Below are positions 44,105-54,682 of a stretch of DNA of 64,000 nt, one piece after another. The first letter of the stretch is position 1; the number at the start of each line of letters is the position of its first letter. A model generated the notes under the pieces. It was not told the DNA's origin and did no database searches. It saw only the letters and a list, made by a program, of their open reading frames with translations. Made by a program: the position numbers and the translations under genes. This DNA is from Odobenus rosmarus divergens (Eukaryota; Chordata; Mammalia; Carnivora; Odobenidae). The stretch is taken from assembly GCF_000321225.1 (NCBI RefSeq), contig NW_004450323.1, positions 2,920,698 to 2,984,697 on the forward strand. The letters are read 5' to 3'.

Positions 44105-44506
44105 AACGTTTCTGGATAGCAACACTATTGATATTTTGGACTGGATTATTCTTTGCTGTGGGGCCATTCTGTGTATTGTAGGGTGTTTCGCACCATCCCT
44201 GGGTTTTATAGCTCTCCATCACCACCAATGATGAGAATTAAAAATGTCTCTAGGGCGCCTGGGTGGCTCAGATGGTTGGGCATCTGCCTTCGGCTCAGGT
44301 CATGATCCTAGAGTCCTGGGATCGAGTCCCGCATCGGGCTCCTTGCTCCTTGGGAGCCTGCTTCTCCCTCTGCCTCTCTCTGTCTCTCATGAATAAATAA
44401 ATAAATAAATAATAAAAAAAATAAAAAATAAAAATGTCTCTAGACATTGCAAAATGTTCCCGGAGGTAGGGGGAGGTCAAAATCACCCCTGGTTGAGAAC
44501 CACTAG
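44105..44506 (-). repeat. MER20 hAT DNA transposon, split by a SINE
   Basis: 'ACACTATTGATATTTTGGAC', 'GGATTATTCTTTGCTGTGGG', 'TGTATTGTAGGGTGTTTC' before the SINE; 'GACATTGCAAAATGTTCCCG', 'AAAATCACCCCTGGTTGAGA' and 'ACCACTAG' after it. Antisense MER20 order. MER20 copies sometimes act as enhancers in other mammals; nothing here shows that. Confidence 0.75.
44254..44428 (+). mobile_element. Can-SINE inserted in MER20
   Basis: Perfect 15-bp TSDs TAAAAATGTCTCTAG (44239-44253 and 44429-44443). The head AGGGCGCCTGGGTGGCTCAG is little diverged; CT-rich part short. Confidence 0.97.
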
Positions 44507-44517
44507 TGTAGACTAAT

Positions 44518-44740
44518 CAGATTTCCTCCTGGCTCTGTGCCTCAGTTTTCTCATCTGTAAAATAGAAATCATACTAGATTTTTCATATGATCATTGTGCG
44601 AATTCAATGAGTTAATTTATATAACAATGTAGAATGTAGTAAGCACTATATAAATGTTAGCTCTTACTTTTATCCACTACTTCTAATGTCAGGGGTGTAG
44701 GAGGTATTAAATAAGTATTTTCTCAATGAATGAATGAATT
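44518..44740 (+). repeat. MIR SINE with L2/MIR tail
   Basis: 'GGCTCTGTGCCTCAGTTTTC', 'TCATCTGTAAAATAGAAATC', 'AGTAAGCACTATATAAATG' are sense MIR. A second short tail ('AGGAGGTATTAAATAAGTAT', 'TGAATGAATGAAT') follows at 44690-44740 and may be L2. Confidence 0.7.
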
Positions 44741-45731
44741 TGGTAGAAAAGTCATTGTATCCATGTAACACTGATGTAGTTCAGCAAAATAATATTCTGT
44801 AATGCCACTCCTGTTGAAAATCTCTGAAGTTGGGATTATACTCTGAGTTTGTAGGGCATTTAGTTTCTTCGCTTAAGAAGAAAACTAGTGTTCCCATTGC
44901 AAATGCTTTCTTATATGTGTAAAAGTAAAAGCTGGTGCTATTCAGAATTTGTATGACCACTACAGAAGGAGAAAGGTGAGCTAGGAGGAATCAGGACCCT
45001 TGGATGCATCTAAGGATCCATTCATTTAACACCCAGAGCAAGTCCTCGCTGCAGTGTATCCTGGAAACCAAGACTGAGAGCATTTCCCTGCCTGAATGTT
45101 GTACTTGGAAATGTAGGTCTGAAGTCCAATGATTAAAGATGCTTAGAGGAGTATCTTGAGGACATAATTTCAAAGTTTGTACATTTTTTTAACTTTGTTA
45201 CTGTTGATAATAATAATGTTTATATTTGAACAGTGCCCCCATACAGTGGAAGTTTTAAAGATCACTTTCAAATGCCTCTCCTGAGCGTTCCCGGGTCAAA
45301 GGCTGCGTGAATCCGTATCACAAAGAAGTTTTATCTGTGGAAGCTGAGCTTAAGGAGTCCTGAAGGAGAACGTAAAGAGACCACACACACTGACCGAAGT
45401 TCAAGGCCTGAAAATCACCAGGACTGAGGAAGCCAGCTGATGATCATAATAAACCCCTTCATGCAAGGAGGGAGATGGCACAAATGTTTCTTTAGGTCCA
45501 TTTCTCAGCAAATTAGCACAACTGGTGAGTGGCGAGTGGACCAGGGGCAAATATAATGATAGAGATAAGAGCCTCTGGTGAAGCATGGTGGGTTGAAAAC
45601 ATGTGATCACCATCCTGAAACACTACTAATATGTCAGGGAAAAGATTTAAAAGCCACATTGCACATAAATTATCAAGGACAAAGGAAATGGGACAGAAGG
45701 CATCATGAGGTAAGAAATGGGAAGCTACGAA
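44741..45731. other. No recognisable feature
   Basis: Unique-looking DNA up to the TG-rich microsatellite. Confidence 0.45.
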
Positions 45732-45961
45732 AGTGTGTGTGTGGTGTGAGGTATATGTGATGTGTGTGTGTGTGTGTGTGTGTGTTGAGGTACGTGCATA
45801 TGTGAGGTGTATGTGAATATGGGTGATGTATGAGTATATGTGGTGTGTGTGTGAGGTGTGCGTGAGGTGTGTGTGTGTGTTTGGGCATATGTATATGAGG
45901 GGTGTGTGTGTAAGAGGTGTATATGAGATGTGTGTGAGCTATGTCTGTGTGGAAGGAGGTT
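45732..45961. repeat. TG-rich compound microsatellite
   Basis: GTGTGT runs alternating with GAGGT, TATATG and GCATATG over 230 bp, ending at the N gap. Its last 95 bp recur after the gap. Confidence 0.92.
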
Positions 45962-46011
45962 NNNNNNNNNNNNNNNNNNNNNNNNNNNNNNNNNNNNNNN
46001 NNNNNNNNNNN
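45962..46011. other. Assembly gap (50 N)
   Basis: A round number of N, suggesting a placeholder of unknown true size. Confidence 1.
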
Positions 46012-46168
46012 GATTATTTCAGTGATGCAGGGGCAAAAGGATGGCTACCCTTCCTGTATTGGTGGATTGGTAGGCGATCTCAAGTAACATCCACTCAACT
46101 GAGTAGGCATCCAGGGAAGGGGTCCCTGACCCCTCTGCCAAACACCCCAGGGCAGAATCTGTGCCCCT
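46012..46168 (+). repeat. Displaced copy of 47554-47712
   Basis: Begins GATTATTTCAGTGATGCAGG and ends ATCTGTGCCCCT. It is identical to 47554-47712 except for a 2-base deletion, then joins a TG run abruptly. Likely an assembly artefact at the gap; a real duplication is possible. Confidence 0.9.
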
Positions 46169-46263
46169 GTGTGTGTGTGTGTTTGGGCATATGTATATGA
46201 GGGGTGTGTGTGTAAGAGGTGTATATGAGATGTGTGTGAGCTATGTCTGTGTGGAAGGAGGTT
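46169..46263 (+). repeat. Second copy of the pre-gap TG segment
   Basis: 95 bp identical to 45867-45961, ending GTGTGGAAGGAGGTT in both, offset 302 bp. After this copy the sequence continues into unique DNA. Confidence 0.92.
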
Positions 46264-46302
46264 GTAGGGAGAAACTAATGTCTCTTTTTCACAGTAGGAA
46301 GT

Positions 46303-46640
46303 TGCCTTAGTCTGCTCAGGGTTTCAATAGATATTTATTGCTCGCAGTTCTGAAGACTGGGAAATCCCAGATCAAGGTGTGGGCCAATTCCATTCCTGGT
46401 TGGCTGGAGGATGGCAATCTTGTCAGGGTGTCCTCACATGGCTTTTCCTCTGGTGTTTCACCCTGGTGTCTTTTCTTCCTCATACAAGGGCACTAATCCC
46501 ATCAGATCAGACCCCACCCTCATGACCTCACTGAACCTTAGCTATTTACATAAAGGCCCTATCTCCAAATACAGTCTCATTGGGGTTTGGAACTCCAACA
46601 TATACATTTTAGAGGGACATGATTCATTCCGTAACAGAAG
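46303..46640. repeat. Ancient interspersed repeat
   Basis: 'GCCTTAGTCTGCTCAGGG', 'TATTGCTCGCAGTTCTGAAG', 'CCCAGATCAAGGTGTGGGCC', 'GGTGTCCTCACATGGC', 'AAGGGCACTAATCCCATCAG', 'CACCCTCATGACCTCACTGA' match a widespread mammalian repeat I know by sequence but cannot name safely. Confidence 0.6.
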
Positions 46641-46787
46641 TCAATAGATGATATTAAATGGTAACATCAAGAAATGGCATATTATTTAGAAAAACGGTGA
46701 TAAATATGACAAGAAATAACAAAGAGTTAGAAGAAAAGATTGTCCCTATGGCAAAAAACAATGGTGCAGAGGACTGAGGCAGGGGAT

Positions 46788-46820
46788 TTATTATCGCTAT
46801 TATTATATTATTATTATTAC
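46788..46820. repeat. (TTA)n microsatellite
   Basis: TTA/TAT units with a GC interruption, just upstream of an L1/SINE nest. Confidence 0.85.
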
Positions 46821-46849
46821 TAGTCTTGTAGTTCTGTTTGCCTTTTAAA

Positions 46850-47220
46850 ATGGGTGATGGGGGGGCGCCTGGGTGGCTCAGTTGGTTTAAGCGACTGCCT
46901 TCGGCTCAGGTCATGGTCCTGGAGTCCCGGGATTGAGTCCCGCATCGGGCTCCCTGCTCGGCGGGGAGTCTGCTTCTCCCTCTGACCCTCTTCCCTCTCG
47001 TGCTCTCTATCTCTCATTCTCTCTCTCAAATAAATAAATAAAATCTTTAAAAAAAAATAAAAAAAATAAAAAATAAAATGGGTGATGGGTATTAAGGAGG
47101 GCACATATTGCATGGAGCACTGGGTGTTATACGCAAACAATGAATCATGGAACACTACATCAAAAACTCATGATGTACTGTATGGTGACTAACATAACAT
47201 AAAAAAAAGAGAGAGAAAAA
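46850..47220 (+). mobile_element. Very short L1 3' end carrying a SINE
   Basis: Only the last 150 bp or so of L1 ('ATGGGTGATGG' ... 'GGAGCACTGGGTGTTATACG', 'AATGAATCATGGAACACTAC') remain, split by a SINE near the 5' end. The A-rich end reads ATAAAAAAAAGAGAGAG. Confidence 0.9.
46862..47074 (+). mobile_element. Can-SINE inserted in L1 3' end
   Basis: Perfect 15-bp TSDs AAAATGGGTGATGGG (46847-46861 and 47075-47089). Head GGGGCGCCTGGGTGGCTCAG and long AAAT/A-rich tail. Little diverged. Confidence 0.97.
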
Positions 47221-47744
47221 AATAAAACTCGTTACATATATTACCATTACAAAAATAGAAACCTGATTTAATTTAGAATAATAGTGAAACTGCTGATAAT
47301 AATTATTATTGTCTGCCTTTTTAAAACCCAACTCCTCCATGAATTTTGGTTGATTAAGGCCGGGAAGAAGAGAGATAGATGGGGTACTTGTCATTTATTA
47401 TCCAAACTGGGGCACCTCTCAGAATGAAGGGGAACACTTAGCAATTCCCTTGGGACAATAGGTGCAAAATAAGACAACCTTGGAGGAACTGGGATTTATG
47501 GCCAGCCTCATCAAGAGGTAACTAAGTTGGCTTTATAAAAAACAGTGGGGAAGGATTATTTCAGTGATGCAGGGGCAAAAGGATGGCTACCCTTCCTGTA
47601 TTGGTGGATTGGTAGGCGATCTCAAGTAACATCCACTCAACTGAGTAGCAGCATCCAGGGAAGGGGTCCCTGACCCCTCTGCCAAACACCCCAGGGCAGA
47701 ATCTGTGCCCCTCCATGCTCCCTAAATATCTTCTTTATACCTTT
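47221..47744. other. Unique DNA including the parent of the displaced copy
   Basis: No repeat family recognised. 47554-47712 is the version of the duplicated block that continues smoothly into flanking sequence. Confidence 0.5.
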
Positions 47745-47955
47745 ATTGAAGAATTTACTGCACCCTTTTGACACCAGGATTTTCTTGTCTGTGTCCTGAA
47801 TTCCCCCTGTGGGCCACCCACCCCCAAAGCTGGGCAAAATTTGGGGGGACGAGGACTATGTTAGTGTCATCTGCTTTCCCAGAGTCCATCATAGTATGAT
47901 AAACAGGTGCTCCAAATATTTTTGCTGAATAAATAAATACTGAATGAATTTACAA
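47745..47955 (+). repeat. L2 LINE 3' end
   Basis: 'GAGTCCATCATAGTATGATA', 'AACAGGTGCTCCAAATATTT', 'TTGCTGAATAAATAAATAC' match the L2 3' terminus, sense. Confidence 0.55.
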
Positions 47956-48439
47956 TGGGGATTATAAAAGCTTTTTTTTTTTCAAAGAAACATAAGCTAG
48001 AGAAAGGAGAACAGGCTTATACCTTTAAGATGCCTTTAAATAACAAAAAGAAATACAATATATCTAGAAAGTTTACCATGCATGGAATAAAATAACCTAC
48101 TCAAGTTACTGATTTTTAAAATAATTCTCTGGGAGACTGCTCTAATCTTATAGCTGGAGAGCACGTGATTTGTTCGTATCCACTGGAAAGTTAAGTTTAT
48201 TTCTGCTTATTTTATGTTATCTTTGGTGGGGACAAGGGTGAAAAATTATGGTGAATACCAGTGCTAAAAAATTTAGAAGTAAAAAAATTCATGAGAAACT
48301 TAAGAAATAAATGTCACAACGGGGGCCTATGGATTAGAACTATGGGCGGGACCGTGTAATTTGATAGTAAGAAGCAAAGCTGACAGGTGCCAATAGGAAT
48401 TTGATTTAAAAATTTCATAAAAAGTCCTTCCCAGAATTT

Positions 48440-48990
48440 TTAGTAAACCAGATATGGAAAATCATTCAATAAATGACAGAACATTAACATAGACCCCATA
48501 TCTGATACCATGTGCAACACTGAAAAAATAGGGATTTTTACATTTAAAGATTAGAAAGAACATAAGGACATGACTATCCTGATGCTGTTTTAACAGTGGC
48601 GAGGAGGTTCTAGCCAATGAAATAGAAGGGGGGGTAGGAGATAGAAGAAAGGGGGATGAGAATTATTTGCAGATGATACGATTGTCTACACCAAAACCCA
48701 AAGAGAATCTACTGAAAAAGAAAATATTATAAAACATATGGTCAGTTTGACCAGCAGGTAATGGTCAGTTAGAAAATGAATATACATACATAAAGACCTT
48801 GTCCTAGCAGTATCAAATTTAAAAATATAGTGAAAAAGGCGTCATTTACTGTCAAAAATTTTTAAATATATAAAATACCTCAGAATCAACTTCTCAAAAA
48901 TATGCAATGTGTATATTTTTAAAAATTAAATAAATATAAACTATATTTGAAAGCAAATGGCCAATCAAGAAAAAAATTACAAGTATATGC
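48440..48990 (+). repeat. Ancient L1/HAL1 ORF2-region fragment
   Basis: 'GGTTCTAGCCAATGAAATAG', 'TTATTTGCAGATGATACGAT', 'CCCAAAGAGAATCTACTGAA', 'AATACCTCAGAATCAACTTC' correspond to the L1 reverse transcriptase-coding region around the FADD motif. It is too decayed for a frame. Confidence 0.6.
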
Positions 48991-49480
48991 CAAATGAAAT
49001 CTGAATCAGAATTTTAACTCTTGGCCTGCTAAGCCCACAGAGTCAGCTTTAGGAAATCAAATAGAAATTCGTGGGGAAATCCAAGTAGCACAAAATTAAC
49101 TGGGATAAATTGATTGTGTGGATGAGTTTAAGAAGAGATTCAAAGGAGGGCAGCTGCTAGGCTGAAATTACTCTTGCATCAATCTGCTGATTAATTTCTT
49201 GCTACAGACTGTGTATAAATCCAAACCTGCCATACACGAAATCCATGCCTGCCTGCCTAGGGTTTGACAAAAGGCAAGCATGAATGACCTAGAATAAATG
49301 CAGTAATGTAGTCCACATATTCTTTTTCTCCTCTCCGGCTTACTATTGTCCTAGAGGCCAGAGAGCCAGGGCTACTCTTTGGACCAAGATGAGCTGCAAA
49401 GCTTAAGTTTCTTTATGTAAAACTTTTAAAAATGCTTAATTTTAGAAAGAGGATACAGAATCATATGTGTACCATGACTG
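48991..49480. other. No recognisable feature
   Basis: AT-rich unique-looking sequence. Confidence 0.45.
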
Positions 49481-49896
49481 TGTTAAAAACAAGACAACCG
49501 GGCCAAAATGGCATTGCTTATCTTAAGCTCCGAGTCACCAAGACTTAATTACGGTTTCAGCTCTCCCAGGAATGAGAGTCTTAAACAAGCCAAACGGGAA
49601 TCTCTCGATCAGCACTAGTTAGGTCATCTGCCTGATCAAATCCTGCTATTCCCTCCAGGGGAAGTAACATTGCAATAACCAATCTGGGTTTTTGTTGTTG
49701 TTGGTGGTGGGTTTTTTTGCCTCATGTAACTTCCTGGTTCCTGTTCCCTTCTGCCTGTACAATTCTTTCTTTTACTTTGTACAGCTCTTCTGAGCTCCTT
49801 TCTATCTACTGCACTGGATGCTGCCTGATTCATGAATTGTTGAATAAAACCAGTAAGATCTCTAAATTTTACTCAGCTGAATTGTGTTTTTTAACA
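49481..49896 (+). mobile_element. Solo LTR of an old endogenous retrovirus
   Basis: Starts TGTTAAAAAC and ends GTTTTTTAACA, an inverted TG...CA pair. It carries AATAAA (49843-49848) about 50 bp before the end. 416 bp with no internal gag/pol/env, so a solo LTR. It resembles an ERVL-type family ('GATTCATGAATTGTTGAATA'). I see no 5-bp target duplication. Confidence 0.6.
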
Positions 49897-49909
49897 ATTG
49901 CAGCTTTTT

Positions 49910-50099
49910 TTTTTTTTTAAGAGAGAAAGTGTGAACAAGGAGTACGGACAGAGGGAGAGAGAGAGAGAGAGAGAATCTTAAGCAGGCTCCACACTGAGAG
50001 TGGAGCCCAACGTGGAGCTCCATCACAGGACTCTGAGGTCATGACCTGAGGTGAAATCAAGACCTGGACACTTAACCAACTGAGCCACCCAGTCGCCCC
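49910..50099 (-). mobile_element. Can-SINE at the LTR end
   Basis: Antisense. TSDs AACAATTGCAGCTTTTT (49893-49909) and AACAACTGCAACTTTTT (50100-50116), two mismatches. The 5' TSD overlaps the last bases of the LTR. The head ends GAGCCACCCAGTCGCCCC. Confidence 0.94.
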
Positions 50100-50393
50100 A
50101 ACAACTGCAACTTTTTAAAAGTACATGTAATTTGTAGGGGGTGAGGGACAGAAAGAAATAAGCAAAAATGTAAAAGCTCCTCTTAGAGTGATGGGATTGT
50201 GGTGATTTTTGCCTCCATTTCCCCAATGTTCTCTGATGGTGCATTATTAGTTCATCCACTGACTGGATAAGATATGGATTACCTACCATGGGTAGAGCTC
50301 TGTATTTAGCTGTAGGGGAATAGTCCTGGCCTGCTCAAAGCGCACCATCCAGCAGAGAAGCCAATTCAACACAAGGTTACAATAAAAAGTGAC

Positions 50394-51435
50394 CACATAA
50401 GGAAACAGTCAACGCAACAAAGAGGCAACCGACGGAATGGGAGAAGATACATGCAAATGACACTACAGACAAAGGGCTGATATCCAAGATCTCTGAAGAA
50501 CTTCTCAAACTCAACACCCAAAAAACAAATAGTCAAGTCAAAAAATGGGCAGAGGGCATGAACAGACACTTCTCTGAAGAAGACATACAAATGGCTAATA
50601 GACACATGAAAAAATGTTCATCATCATGAGCCATCAGGGAAATTCAAATCAAAACCAGATTGAGATATCACCTTACACCAGTTAGAGTGGCGAAAATTGA
50701 CAAGGCAAGGAACAACAAATGTTGGAGAGGTTGTGGAGAAAGGGGAACCCTCTTACACTGTTGGTGGGAATGCAAGTTGGTACAGCCACTTTGGAAAACA
50801 GTGTGGACATGCCTCAAAAAATTAAAAATAGAGCTACCCTATGACCCAGCAATTGCACTACTGGGCATTTACCCCAAAGACACAGATGTAGTGAAAAGAA
50901 GGGCCACATGCACCCCAATGTTCATAGCAGCAATGTCCGCAATAGCCAAACTGTGGAAAGAGCCGAGGTGCCCTTCCACAGACGAATGGATAAAGAAGAT
51001 GTGGTCCATATATACAATGGAATATTACTCAGCCATCAAAAAGGATGAATACCCAATTTCTGCATCAACATGGATGGGACTGGAGGAGATTATGCTAAGT
51101 GAAATAAGTCAAGCAGAGAAAGTCAATTATCATATGGTTTCACTTATTGGTGGAACATAAGGAATAGCATGGAGGACATCAGGAGAAGGAAGGGAAAAAT
51201 GAAGGGGGGGAAATGAGAGGGGGACATGAACCATGAGAGACTATGGACTCTGGGAAACAAACTAAGGGTTTTAGAGGGGAGGGGGGTGGGGAGGATGGGT
51301 TGGCCCAGTGATGGGTATTAAGGAGGGCACGTACTGCATGGAACACTGGGTATTATACACAAACAATGAATCATGGAACACTACATCAAAAACTAATGAT
51401 ATACTGTATGGTGACATAACATAATTAAAAAAAAA
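50394..51435 (+). mobile_element. 5'-truncated carnivore L1, single 3' UTR
   Basis: The longest ungapped L1 here (about 1.04 kb). It starts in ORF2 before 'GAACAGACACTTCTCTGAAG' and ends in TAATTAAAAAAA. Short TSD AAAAAGTGAC (50384-50393 and before 51446). Unlike the copies at 4652 and 11522 it has one 3' UTR module, so it belongs to a different L1 subfamily. Confidence 0.93.
50660..51163 (+). pseudogene. L1 ORF2 C-terminal remnant, frame intact to the stop
   Basis: 166 codons open to the natural stop of L1 ORF2p. In order: [12 protein letters not shown], the Cys-rich motif C-x3-C-x7-H-x4-C ([18 protein letters not shown]), [71 protein letters not shown] and SLIGGT-stop. The region is needed for full retrotransposition in active L1. 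Here the endonuclease and most of the reverse transcriptase are lost, and a stop interrupts the frame just upstream at 50660. Confidence 0.88.
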
Positions 51436-52160
51436 AAAAAGTGACTAGCGCTCTGCGGGAGGACGTCCAGTCATGGTAGGAACACACACCAGGGGGACTG
51501 ACCCATGTAAAGAACTTGAAGAAGCCTCCCTGGAGGGAGTGAAAAAGAAGATGAGAGTGTAGGCCCTCAGGGTGGGGAAGGAGGTGAGCATCTTCGAAAA
51601 TTAAAGAGATAGCAAACTGGTGTGGAGGTCTAGAGGCTAGAACCTGGTGAAGGGCAAGGACTGAGGGAAGCACGGAGCATGGGGCACCGGGCATCATGAC
51701 AGGAAGTGATGAGAGACAGAGGTGAAGCCATTCAAGGCCAGGTGAGCCACGGGACTGAACTGAGCTTTATCCAGAGGGCATGGGAAGCCGTGGAAGGGTT
51801 GTAAGCCATCACCTTTGCATGGTAAAGACATCTTTATGCCAATAAGGTGGAGATTACTTGGAAGGGGGTAAGTCAGGAGAAGAGAGAGCAGTGGGAAGTG
51901 GGGCCATATCCTTAGGGAAACGATGCTGGCCTGGATGAGGGGCAGTAGGGATGAAGAGAAGTGGGTGTTTGGGAACTCAGATCAACTTGTGATAACCTGG
52001 ATTGGGGAGGATCAGGGAGAGGGGATAGTGAAGGAGCCCTCAAGAGGCTTGAGCAACAGGAAGGATCTGGTCCTGGCCCCTGAGCACCAAGGGAAGGTGA
52101 AATGAGGATATCCCAATGAGCAGCCAGAAAAATGGAAAGACAGGAGACCATGCTGTCTTT

Positions 52161-54589
52161 CAAGCTAAAGAAAGCACGGCATTTCAGGAAGTAAGGACGG
52201 GTTATAGGTGCAATAAGATAAAGGCCGAGATACACTCGCAAGGGAGTAGTAAAATGGGACACTCACTTTTCACAGTGAAGTGCTAAATACCTATATTGTG
52301 CTTGCAAAGAGGTGTGTGGAAATTTTATTTTTTTAAGACGATTAGCTCATCAATCCTATACAGGAGACTTAAGGAGGCTGAGAGGGGCGGGGTTAGGGGA
52401 GTTGAAGAGTCATCTGTATATTACAAGCATAGTGGGGTGGGAGAGAAAAGGAAGTATTTTCCCTTTACTCAAATCAAGTGAGAAGAGCTTCAGTGGAACC
52501 TCCTGAGAGCTTGGGATGTGTCCCCTGCACCTTGTAGGGTACAGAGAACTCGGTTCCATGCCTGAGGCATCTAAAGTGGGAAGTGGTTGCTGGGAGCATC
52601 CTGGTCTGTGAGCAGAGACAGGAGAAGTGGCTGTGTTTGACAGTTTGGGCTCCAAGGATTTGTCAGGGCCGAGAACTGATGAGTGCTTCCCTGAACCACA
52701 TATAGGCCATAGGAGGAAGGCTGCTGGATTTCTTAAACCCCACCCAGGATGGTGTCACAGAGGGGCTAGGAGGGGGGGTAGGGGATTCTAATGACCAGCC
52801 TGAGGACGCACTTGTCCATTCACGGGAACTACAAGAGAGAGAGCCCTGCAATGAAGACCTCAAAGAATCTACAATGTACCCCAAGAGAGAGAGCCAGATT
52901 GAAATACCTGCTGCATCCAGAGAAACACAGTGGCAATCCATCATTGCCAGCCAAGTAAGATCTCTCCTGACCCTTACCTCTGCTTTGTCCCCTTTAATCT
53001 GCCGGGGAGCAGAATCTACAGCTTTTAAGTCTGGGAGCAGGGAAGGGGGACTAAGAAATTGTCAGCAGAGTAAGAAGAGCAGCCAACCACAGCTCCCTTA
53101 CCCAAACGAGCTTCATACCTGGACGTTCCCTGAGCTCAGAGAGGGGAGAAGATTTAACGTCAAGTAAAAGTTGGACTGGGCATTTTCATATTGGAAATGA
53201 AGTTATTTGTGAAACTCTGGGTGACCAGAAGTTTTCTTATTATTTAGGAGTGGTCAGAAAAACCAGGGACCTATTCTCGATTCATCCAAAGGGTATAGGA
53301 AAACTCACCCCAGAGATCAGGTTTGAAGGGGCAGTGGGCTGTCAGGGGAAGGGGAGATTCGTTACATCCCCGCGTGATTAACACAGACCTTCCCCAAACA
53401 CTTTCAGTGGAACAATGGAGGAAGAAGCCAGACTGCAATAGACCAGGCTGAGTTAGGAGGAACTGAGAATGTGTACACAGCAAAGACACATTTTCCCAAG
53501 ATGTGCAGGAGAAAGAGAAGGCAGAGCTGGGGGATTATGCAGGATAGACAGACGCTTGTTTTAATAAATTGGAGAAATTAGAGTATGGTTAAAAACTAGT
53601 AAAAAGCCAGCAGAGAGGATGCTGAGCAATGCATGGTCTCTGATCAGAACGGACAGGGAGGAATGGAGAACACGGCTTCAGGCTTGGACAGGAGGTGTGG
53701 AAGCTTCTCCCATTAGAATAGGAAAGAGAGGGAAAGGGAATACACAGAGACAGACAGAAAGCTGAAGAGTTTTCATCCAATTGCTTCTCCATATCTTCTA
53801 TTAAGTAGAAAGTGAAGGGGAAACTGAGGGTTCAGCCCTTGGAGAAGAGTGGAGAAGGTCTGAAATAGCCATCTCAGGAATAAGGAGAGTCTATGCTGGA
53901 TGGCCCGGCTGCACTGAGGGTCCACCTGAGGCTGGAAAACCTATTTAATTGGATATTCATCTGGACTGTCTGCTAGAACCTCAGGAAAGACCCAAATGCA
54001 GCAACTTTGGCTGCGAAGTCCCTGGAGTTCAGGAATGTGAGAGTGAAAACGGTACAACACGGTGATCACTCGGATTCAGCACAGTTGTTGGTTCTGAGAG
54101 GCTTGGAGAGCTGTCCCACCTTGAATCCACATCACGATCTCTATTGTTTGGGGATTTTTAAAGTTATTTATTTATTTTTAATAAATGAGTGGTGTTTGCC
54201 AAGGAGACTTACAACTTGAGCCTGTGAACAAGATGTGAGACATCTATTACCTGGTATTACGACTGATGGTTATGCAACTTTTTGCCACCACAGGGATGGT
54301 GCCCCCACTCTTGTCTTCAGAAGGTCAATGACAAAGAAATGTAGGGAAATAGACAATGACGCACAAGCCACCACTGTTTTGCAATCTTCTGACAGACTAA
54401 TCTGCTGAAGCCAAATAAGGCCTGTAGTGGGGTGGGTGAGTGCACATGAAACGAGCAAATAGAGAAGAATGAACGTCACTCTGTTTTCCCAACTCACAAT
54501 CTCAGACAAAGGTTTAACAGACACAAATATTCATGGAAAATATGGCTGCGTATTTAAAAATGGCATTGTCTGGAAAAGATATGAGTCAT
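52161..54589. other. Repeat-poor unique DNA
   Basis: 2.4 kb with no repeat or gene recognised, apart from a TTATTTATTTATTTTTAATA scrap near 54160. Frames up to 97 codons overlap on both strands. Confidence 0.45.
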
Positions 54590-54682
54590 CTCTCTTATTC
54601 TCCATGGCATCCACATCATCTAGCATGGTGCTTGGTACAGAGTGGGTGCTCGATAAATGATTGTCTAAGGAGCAAATGAATG
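54590..54682 (+). repeat. L2 LINE 3' end
   Basis: 'CATCTAGCATGGTGCTTGGT', 'GAGTGGGTGCTCGATAAATG', 'GCAAATGAATGG' match L2. Confidence 0.65.

Larger units (their letters stand above)
50285..52160 (-). repeat. L2-like ancient repeat, split by L1
   Basis: 'TAGCTGTAGGGGAATAGTCC' before the L1; 'GAAGCCTCCCTGGAGGGAGT', 'CAAGGCCAGGTGAGCCACGG', 'GGGCATGGGAAGCCGTGGAA', 'GGGTTGTAAGCCATCACC' after it. Antisense L2-type order. The distal part beyond 51900 is uncertain. Confidence 0.45.

Noticed and set aside
45703..45888. His/Thr-rich minus frame
   Set aside because: Translation of the TG microsatellite.
45823..46200. 125-codon plus frame
   Set aside because: Made of TG-repeat codons and the 50-N gap; not a gene.
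45703..46263. CRISPR-like array, because of repeated short units
   Set aside because: Units are TG dinucleotides with no regular spacers, in a mammalian genome.
51485..51504. ACACACCAGGGGGACTGACC as a second CTCF site
   Set aside because: The essential C after the G run is replaced by A and the flanks do not fit.
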